Assembly (NCBI GenBank): GCA_900073065.1 | Contig: FJOG01000060.1 | Coordinates: 31,044-95,043 of the forward strand | DNA: 64,000 nt | From: Phialocephala subalpina | Taxonomy: Eukaryota > Ascomycota > Leotiomycetes > Helotiales > Mollisiaceae | Direction: 5' to 3' | Part shown: in pieces, positions 57,035-64,000 of the stretch | Numbering within the stretch: position 1 is the first letter of the stretch | How the letters are laid out: each line of letters opens with the position of its first letter | Position numbers and translations under genes: made by a program | The notes under the pieces: model-generated | The model's database searches: none | What the model saw: only the letters and a program-made list of their open reading frames with translations | What the model was told of the DNA's origin: nothing

Positions 57035-57902
57035 CAGTGTTGGTCACAATATGGCGATATATTTTATCTATCATAATAGATAGATATGATATGAGAAAGT
57101 CCATATTTCTGAAATACGATATGATCTAGCTTCATATTGCCAATATTAAATTGTAGTTGTGATATTTCTGATATTTCCATATTGGGTGGGAGGGAAAGTG
57201 AGTATGAATGTCCACTGGCTCGCTTAAGGTTAATATCGTGCAGCGAGGAAAGAAAATAAACAAACCTTAATTTATCACCATAACACCACGCCGTAAACCT
57301 TTAAAATAATGATTAAATCAATTCTCTTAATTATTAGAGATATTTTAAAACAAAAATCTTAATTTTTGGACGTTGCGTTATTAAGTTATTAATTATTGAA
57401 ATATCGCCATTCTTTAACCTTTAGTAAGGATATACATACCATAAATCCTTGATCTCTCAGTTCTCCGCTTCTACTCTCAAAAATGGCCTTAGATATGCTC
57501 TCAATTCCAGCAATGCCTGCGGATCCAGAACGCCTCTTTTCTGGCACCAAAATCACAATTTCCGATCGTCGCAATCGCTTTAGAATTGAGGTTATCCAAG
57601 CCGTAGAGTGTTTGAAGTTGTAGTTAAATATCGTAGAGGGTCTCGACGACGATATCGAAAATACTGATGATCTGGAAGAGGAGTTTACAGAAGGAGAGGT
57701 TATTCCAGCTATTGATTTGACGGTCTTTAGCTAAATTGAAGCTTTTTTCGGTTTATATCTTCATATTGATAATAGATTTCTCGAGAAATATGATAGCAGT
57801 CCCTATATTTCGCCAATATGATATGAATAGCTTCATATCGCGATTATATTTCGACCCTCTCATATTGCCAATATATATTTCTTCATATTGTGACCAACAC
57901 TG
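57035..57902 (+). mobile_element. hAT-like element with 19-bp TIRs and target duplication
   Basis: The ends are exact inverted copies over 19 bp: CAGTGTTGGTCACAATATG at 57035-57053 and its complement at 57884-57902. The flanks carry an 8-bp duplication with one mismatch (CCAAAGGT at 57027-57034, GCAAAGGT at 57903-57910). Element length is 868 bp. Subterminal regions hold repeated ATATGATAT and TTCATATTG motifs. Inside lies only the last part of a hAT transposase, so it is a non-autonomous derivative. 8-bp duplications and CAGTG-type ends agree with the hAT superfamily. Confidence 0.85.
57480..57734 (+). pseudogene. hAT transposase C-terminal dimerisation fragment
   Basis: LSKMALDMLSIPAMPADPERLFS followed by TKITISDRRNR is the conserved hAT C-terminal dimerisation domain (a SIPA..AxxERLFS core). 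A TAG at 57621 ends the frame. An acidic tail (VEGLDDDIENTDDLEEEF) continues afterwards in the flanking frame, up to a TAA at 57732. The upstream catalytic part is absent. Confidence 0.8.
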
Positions 57903-58109
57903 GCAAAGGTTGAATTCTCGGTTCGGCCCAGTGATGTCGTGCTCGGACCTCTCCCCCTCTTGTCGTACTGGGCATGGTTTGCATCTTACCAATTCAGACA
58001 ACCGTCTTATATAACGTCTGTCGAGGATCGTCATCGGGAGGACGGATTACAGCAAAAATCAAATACATCAGAGGTAACAGGGAAAGAAAAGCATATCATA
58101 CAAATAACG

Positions 58110-58850
58110 CCATCGAGAACATGTCCATGGGTCGCCATATTCCTATCTTCGTCTTCCACAATCCTCTCTTTAAGTTCACGCGAGAGGTTGGAAATCCAAC
58201 ACGTCAAAGCTCACCAAAGTCAAAGTTGAACGGTGCTTCAAGACTACCGAGAATACCCACGATACAAGTTGGAGCGGCCTCTCGGTTTGGCACGAATCCT
58301 TCCTATCCAAACCTCTGTTCTGAGCGCTTTGTGCCCCAACTTACGAGAGTTGACCTTTCATCGAAACGATGGTTGTGATCTTTGGGATGATGACTTGGAG
58401 CAACAGTCTAGCAAGTCAGATGAGGAACTTATTGATGAGACTATCAGAGACGTCCTCAACGCATTTCCTATTCTTCAAAAGCTCCAGCTCGGCAACTAGG
58501 AGTTTGCACGCGACGAGGGGAAAGTTATTAATACCTGGGGAAAGGCATACCGATGGGAGGATGTTATCACAGGCCATCACTGAGACCGAAAGCAGATTCA
58601 ACTTCAGCAACAGGAGAGAGATGCCAAGAAGAAGGCTGCGAATGATTTGGATGAGTAAATCTGGAAGGAGAACAGACGCGGTTGAAAGGATGGTGGTTCT
58701 GCTCCGGCCATAAAGAACAATCACAATAACGCGTATACTGCGCTTATTGATAACGCCTCAGCTACAGCTGAGAATGGTGGCCACCATAGCAAGAAGGGCT
58801 CGAAGCGTGGGAAGAAAAACGGAGATGGTGCAGCTGGGAAGGATCAGTAA
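58110..58850 (+). pseudogene. LRR/F-box-like protein with multiple stops
   Basis: Continuous coding character from about 58110 to a TAA at 58848. It includes ALCPNLRELTFHRN and DVLNAFPILQKLQLGN (leucine-rich), then a charged lysine/glutamine-rich tail and KKGSKRGKKNGDG. In-frame stops interrupt it at least five times: TGA before TVLQDYREY, TAG after LQLGN, TGA in GHH-stop-DRK, TAA and TGA later. Several stops fit CGA to TGA. Composition and motif order resemble the fragment at 50.9 kb, so the two may be relatives. Confidence 0.5.
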
Positions 58851-59023
58851 GAAAGCCGTTTCATCCGGAAGCTGTCATCACCTTATTTCGGAATCCCAAC
58901 ACACCGTGTTCAGTAAAATGAAAATCAACCGGCATCGCACATAGAAAATCACAAAACAAACAAACAAAAGTAATAATACTGTAAACTTCCGAGTTCCTCC
59001 TTGCGGGGACCACGACCTCCGCC

Positions 59024-60505
59024 TTAATTCGAGTAAGTGATCGTCTTCGTCTTGACCCACTCCTCCATACCAAGAGCTCCAAACCTCCCCCACCCACTTG
59101 ACTTGATACCGCCATGCGGCAGCGAAGGCTCATCATGAACAGACCCCAACCCATTATTAATATGCACAGCACCACTTTCAATCTTCTTTGCCACTCTCAA
59201 TCCTCTCGCCAAGTCCTTCGTGAACACCGAAGAGCTCAGACCATACTCCGTGTCATTTGCGATCTTGATAGCCTCCTCCTCAGTATCAACTTCGATGAAC
59301 GAAACAGTGGGACCAAATGACTCGGTGTAGTAAAGATCCATGCCTTTCTTCACACCCTTTACCACAACGGGACGCATGCGTTCCGGCTGTGCTTCCTCAG
59401 CATTGATATCTCCGAAAATGATATCCGCTCCCTTCTCCTTCGCATCTTTCAACAGCTTCTTGTTCTTCACGACTCCAGCTGGGCTCACATTGACCAACGC
59501 ATCTCCCTTGCTTGGGAAGATTGCCTCGATCGTCCCCTTTAGCACCTCCGCAAACTTATCACTAACACTCCTCTGCACGATAATCCTCTCAGTCGACATG
59601 CAAATCTGACCCGTATGCATGAAAGCACCAAGAGTACATCCCTGAGCAGCAAGTGCGAGATCCGCATCATCAAGCACAATAGCTGGCGCCTTTCCTCCAA
59701 GTTCCATTAAAACAGGCTTCAGATTCTCACCAGCCATCTTGGCGATGATTCGGCCGACTGCTGTGCTGCCTGTGAAGTTGATCTTCTTGATCGCAGGATG
59801 CTCGATCAGTGTCTTGGTGACAGCTGCAGCGTCTTCGGGGTGAGATTGAATGACGTTCAGAACTCCGTCTGGGAGACCAGCTTCTTTGAAGACGGTTCCT
59901 ATGACGCCGAGAGAGCGGGGAGCGATTTCTGAGACTTTGAAGACTACGGTGTTTCCTGCTGCAATGGCATAAGTCACTGCTCTGAAGCCGAGGATGAATG
60001 TTGCGTTCCTGTGTATTGTCAGCTTAAACTTCTTCATAATATGACGGCACGAAGATGTCTACCAAGGTGCGATCCCTAGAATAACACCAAAAGGCTCCTT
60101 CAACACCATCGCACTCCTACTCGGATCAATCAACGGCGGCACCGTTCCCTGCACCAAAGAAATCTTCCCAGCAACCTCCCTCAACCCACTGACAGCAGTC
60201 GGGACATCAAACCCACTCGCATAAGCTGTCGCAGCTCCAGCCTCCTCCTCTTCCCATTTTCCTACTTCCTCTGTTCTCTTCTCGAGAATATCAGCTGCCT
60301 TCAAGAAGATATTTCGTTTTTGATCGTATGGGAGCTCAGACCAAGCTGTAAATGCCGCCTCTGCTGCTTCGACTGCTTTCACGGCCTCAGTTATGCCTGC
60401 AGAAGAGGCTTGATGGATTACTTTCCCGGTGGAGGGGTTAGTGACGTCGATTGTTTTTGATGTGGTAACATCTTTGCCGTTGATTTGGAGGGGGACTGTA
60501 AGCAT
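59024..60505 (-). CDS. NAD(P)-dependent aldehyde dehydrogenase (vanillin/salicylaldehyde type)
   Basis: Exons 60505-60063 and 60008-59024 give 475 residues. KEPFGVILGIAPW is completed by the splice, then GNTVVFKVSE (cofactor), the FTGST glycine pair, MELGGKAP with the catalytic glutamate and GQICMSTERI with the catalytic cysteine 284; FGP and GIKSSGWGRFG follow. The short N-terminus and overall pattern fit the salicylaldehyde/vanillin dehydrogenase branch, which oxidises aromatic aldehydes to acids, more than the betaine or semialdehyde branches. The branch call is inference. An upstream in-frame extension of 33 codons exists, but ATG 60505 gives the usual family start. Cytosolic: no targeting signal. 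Confidence 0.9.
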
Positions 60506-61355
60506 CTTGATGATAATATATGAGGTTGAACGTGAAAGTGTGGGATGGTTGATAGAACATATGAACGAGGATGAGAGAGTGGATTTAAGGTTTCTCAGGA
60601 ACATGCAGCTCGAGCTTCCCCCGCCGAAGAGCCTAGTGCCAAGTCCCGGGTCTGGTTAACGGCATTTAACCAGCCCCGAATCGCCGACCTTCCAGCACAT
60701 CGGGTTCCAAATGGGATTTAGAGTGCCGATCGCGAGCATTGATAGGTGAAAAACTAACCGCTAGTGAGCCAGAGGCGTGGTAAGGGGGCACGGAACGCTG
60801 CAGATCAGGGAGTGCGGGGTTCGTGGGGTCGAAGATCTACCCCTATTAATTGCGCCGTCTTTATTGAATGCGAACAGAGCATCGGATAAAGCACCCGGGA
60901 CTGAAATGGTTTGCACAAAAACAGCTTCAAGCACAAGAGTGCATTATTGTGGACATTCAAGTGTTCGAAAGACACAGAACTCGAACTTCTAGGGTACGGT
61001 GCCTTTACCTCGGTTGCTTAAGGGGAGCTAAACACGTGACTCCGAGTTCTTTTGCATCTTCATCTTCAAATTGGGTCAAGACATTCTAAACGATTGGACT
61101 TTAAAAATAATACAGACGTGATGTTCCCGGTGTGCGATTTTGATTCCTTTCGAAGTGCTGATGGAGTTCACAGGTCGAGAGAGATCTAGAACGACGGCAA
61201 TTTGATCGCACCCTGGTTTAGCTGCTTTGGGCTAGCTGTTGCCGCCGTTGAAGCTTGCGTCTGTCACTTCAGATGTACGAACATCAACATCCCTATTCCA
61301 CCACCTGTTCCTGTGCAGTGGGCAGTCCGCATGACGGAGGAGGGGTTGCGCAATT
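60506..61355. other. Divergent intergenic region
   Basis: Promoters of the aldehyde dehydrogenase (minus) and the GDSL protein (plus). Short ORFs only. Confidence 0.4.
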
Positions 61356-62807
61356 ATGAGCGGACTCGAATATGCTCGCCTCAGGGAAGAAGAGGGAGCA
61401 GATCAGGCTGGTGGAGAGGCGCTTCATCACGACGACGCCACGGGGATTGACTCATGCGACAAACTCGATAATCATGCTAGGGAACTCAAAGGCGTTCCAG
61501 AGAGACTATCGAAGGATCTAAACGAGGAGCACAGTGAAGGATTTAGCAGTCTTCAAAGGCTCGATCGACAGGACTTTCAGCAATTGGACTTCGATTCTCC
61601 ACCGAGCCTGCCACTTCACAGACGAATGGGCACCCCTTTGAAGGTTTTGGCATATATCCTTTGCGGAGTCTTCATCGGCTTCGTGTTCTCCGTTTGGCTG
61701 CCTTCATGGAAGGCTGGAACAAAGACTTCAAGGAATTGTGCTGCAACATTAGACTGGAACGGATGGCAATCAATTAAATATGCATATATATTGTGAGCAC
61801 CCTGAAGATGTTGCTTCTACGAAGCACGTATGAGCGATGGGGACTCTCGTCAAAGGGATACACCCGAAAAAGTGACTCGGCTAACATTCTAAAGCGGAGA
61901 TTCCTGGACAGACACAGCCTTCGATCCCAAAGGCACCCAACCATCGCCAGAAGCTCCACTTGGCAACCCCGATTTCCCAGGTCGCAACGCCGCAAATGCC
62001 ACAAATTGGGTCGGCTTTCTGACAACTCAATACAATGCGTCTCTCTTGCAAACCTACAATCTCGCTTCCTCGGGTGCAACACTTGATAACGACGTTGTCC
62101 CAGGATACCCTATGTCTATGTCTTTGCAAGTCTACCAGCGCTTCATGCCTCATTATGCCGATGCTCATTCTCCTCCATGGAAAGCATCTGATACGCTCTT
62201 CATCATGTTTGCTGGAATTGTGGACTCGATCATGATGAACGGGAGGAAGGATCCTGATGATCTGTCTAACATGAATGGGAACTTGACTCGAGTCTACTCA
62301 AAGCTACTGAACTCATTGTATGGAGCTGGGGCGAGGAACTTCCTACTGTTGAATGTACCACCTATGGAAAGGACTTGGCAACCTGAAGACATAGGGCAAG
62401 AGATCAAAGACAAGTTCAAATCAGATGTTGCCGTCTACAACGAGAGAGTCAGAAAAGCGGCTGAGGAACTGAACACATTCGAGGGTACCAATGTGTGGCT
62501 ATTCGACACAAATACGCTGTTCAATCAGGCTTTGGACAACCCCACTTCTTTTGCTCAGACGAGCGGGATACTTAACACCACCACACCTTGTGGAAACTAT
62601 GCAAGGTAAGTGTATTTTTGCTGATGAAAGGGAAGTAGACTGACTTCTTAAAGTGGAACTCCGACAACGGATTACTATGATCCAGTCTGCGACATTCCTG
62701 TCAACCAGTACTTCTGGTTAAATGGGTTGCATCCTACGTATCCGATCCATGATGTGCTTGCAGAACAACTTGTCAAGTTACTGGAAAAGGGGCCCAACAC
62801 CTGTTGA
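61356..62807 (+). CDS. Membrane-anchored GDSL/SGNH acetylesterase-like protein, catalytic residues lost
   Basis: Exons 61356-61792, 61895-62605 and 62654-62807 give 433 residues. An acidic cytoplasmic head of 90 residues precedes a signal-anchor helix (about residues 97-115). The ectodomain starts with FGDSWTDTAF (block I, nucleophile S149, made by the splice) and resembles carbohydrate esterase family 16 proteins (acetylesterases of plant-cell-wall sugars). Block III, normally GxND, reads FAGIVDS (V255 for Asn). The catalytic Asp-x-x-His block reads LNGLHPT (N406 for Asp, H409 kept). Two essential positions are thus changed, so it may bind but not hydrolyse. The first and second introns use AAG acceptors. 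Confidence 0.8.
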
Positions 62808-62956
62808 AACAGGTGACTTGAGCGGATCATATATACACGGAACAGTGCGGTGCAAGGAAATAGCGTAAGGAGAAGAACCAGAGAGTCTGATTGAATAAAT
62901 GAATTCGCAATACGGATATTTTGACCAGCCATATTAGCTGTCAAATCCTGGGACTT

Positions 62957-63437
62957 TCATGCAGCCGTTCTATCAGCTGAATCCGTTCCCTTGCCATCCT
63001 TCTGCCCCGTCTTCCCATCACTAGTCATGTCCTTGCTTGAATCTTCATCATCAGGTGTCAAGTCAATGACATCTCCAGGTGGACCATCTACCAATGCCAA
63101 AACCCACGCCGTAGTCCTGAGGGAGGTAGTCGTATCAAAGGTCGGGACTGGTTGTGTTTCTTTGGGTTTGAGTGAGTCGGATGATCTCTGCTTCTTCTCC
63201 TCAGGCGAAGGCCCCATCTCTCTGTCGTCCTGCATGTCTTTAGGTTGGATTTTCGGTTGCGTTGACCCCGGTGTTCTTCTCTTCTCTTCAAACGCACGGC
63301 TCATCTCCCTGATGTCGTCTATCCGCTTCCTCTTCTTGTTACTGGTTGGTGATTAGATTATGTTCGTATGTACCTGGAGAGCGGGAACCTACTCCTTGGT
63401 CCTTGAGTGGGTAAAGCTGATGGTTGATACTACCCAT
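62957..63437 (-). CDS. Small hydrophilic nuclear-type protein with SIM-like motif
   Basis: Exons 63437-63393 and 63334-62957 give 140 residues. The splice creates a KRKR basic cluster near the N-terminus, a likely nuclear localisation signal. Near the end VIDLTPDDED is a hydrophobic core followed by acidic residues, the pattern of a SUMO-interaction motif. The rest is polar and lysine/proline/serine-rich with no fold visible. The acceptor AACAAG is non-standard (AAG), so the first exon is less certain than the second. The family is not recognised. Confidence 0.5.
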
Positions 63438-64000
63438 AAAGGGGCTCGGGTGCTGTAACGGAATTAGTTGTGGCTCATCCAGCATGAGTACCGGAAGTCT
63501 CTCACTTTGTTGGCAATTGGTGAGTACCCTCGATTCCGAGGCAAGGCCAGGGTCTCTTGTACTGGACCCGGAGTCAGAGTCGGTCTTCGTCGGTTTCGGG
63601 ATCTTCTTTTCACGAAGCAGGGTATGACTAGATTATATCATGAATCAAGGCCGCTTGTATTGATAGCGTTTGTCGGGTAGTGATACCACTCCTCTAGGTC
63701 AAGAATAGATCGAGGACCGTCAAAGAGTGTGTCTGGTAGATGTTGACGCTGACGGTGGTAGATCGAGGAAGACTTGTTGCGTATCGGGAGAAAGCTTTGA
63801 AGGCTATATATATTTTACCGAAGTTACGAGGCTGTGGCGTGAATAGGGAGTACTGGGAGATCGGATGAAGAACGAAGTTTATGTTTGTCGGACTTCCTCT
63901 TATTGGTCAGAGTTACTTGGCAGAAGTGCACTCTGATCGGGGCAGATTAAAGGAGGCCCATTACTCGTCGAAAGAAAGTTATAAGTGCCATAGTTATTCA
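63438..64000. other. Window end, no gene seen
   Basis: Probable promoter region of the small nuclear-type gene. Contains a TATATATA-like run near 63805; ORFs are short and without support. Confidence 0.35.

Larger units (their letters stand above)
56582..58034 (-). pseudogene. Unknown ORF split by the hAT-like element
   Basis: A minus-strand frame of about 140 codons (ending at 56582) is open right up to the left end of the transposon. On the far side, open minus-strand sequence resumes at 57903-58034. Removing the element and one target copy would join them. Which far-side frame is the true one is uncertain. The protein shows no recognisable domain. Disruption by insertion is the simplest reading, but the host ORF could be spurious. 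Confidence 0.35.

Overview
The window reads as nuclear DNA of a filamentous ascomycete (Pezizomycotina; a leotiomycete-like plant-associated fungus is my guess, not something the sequence proves). The signs are short introns of about 45-100 bp with GTRNGT donors and CTAAC/CTGAC-type branch points, mitochondrial, glyoxylate-cycle and rhodopsin-domain membrane genes of fungal type, AT-rich islands that look like the end product of repeat-induced point mutation (RIP), and relics of fungal transposons. All multi-exon models below were joined by hand from the sequence, and each total coding length was checked to be a multiple of three.

Layout. 1-700 is an AT-rich island. 982-2322 is a decayed ORF with RIP-like stops. 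2434-8888 holds two neighbouring minus-strand kinase genes: a kinase-Sel1-TPR protein with two frameshifts, and a protein with two kinase domains in tandem. 9007-13085 is a decay zone with a small ORF, a CorA-like transporter pseudogene and a DUF3435 tyrosine-recombinase relic. 13354-13975 encodes a small secreted cysteine-rich protein. 15-19.3 kb contains remnants around an intact seven-helix rhodopsin-domain gene. 19.8-30.2 kb is ordinary metabolism: an FAD amine oxidase, a 752-residue orphan, an aldose epimerase, a lipase-like membrane protein and a Gfo/Idh/MocA dehydrogenase. A second AT-rich island lies at 30.5-31.3 kb. 31.8-38.9 kb carries an LrgB-like protein, a succinate/fumarate carrier and isocitrate lyase (with an N gap). 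39.8-50.7 kb carries a kinase with a GC-AG intron, a DJ-1/PfpI protein, an HELIH metalloprotein and two VWA/zinc paralogues. 50.9-59 kb is again accessory: an F-box/LRR-like pseudogene, a Zn2Cys6-ankyrin fusion with nearly identical 99-bp repeats, a one-helix membrane protein, and a hAT-like element with inverted ends and target duplication next to a second LRR-like pseudogene. 59-63.5 kb holds an aldehyde dehydrogenase, a membrane-anchored GDSL protein that lacks key catalytic residues, and a small nuclear-type protein with a SUMO-interaction-like motif.

Functional links: the succinate/fumarate carrier and isocitrate lyase are neighbours in the same orientation and work in the same C2 pathway. 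The kinase/TPR/ankyrin genes have the domain style of fungal non-self-recognition or signalling proteins, and they lie among decayed elements, which fits an accessory, fast-changing region.
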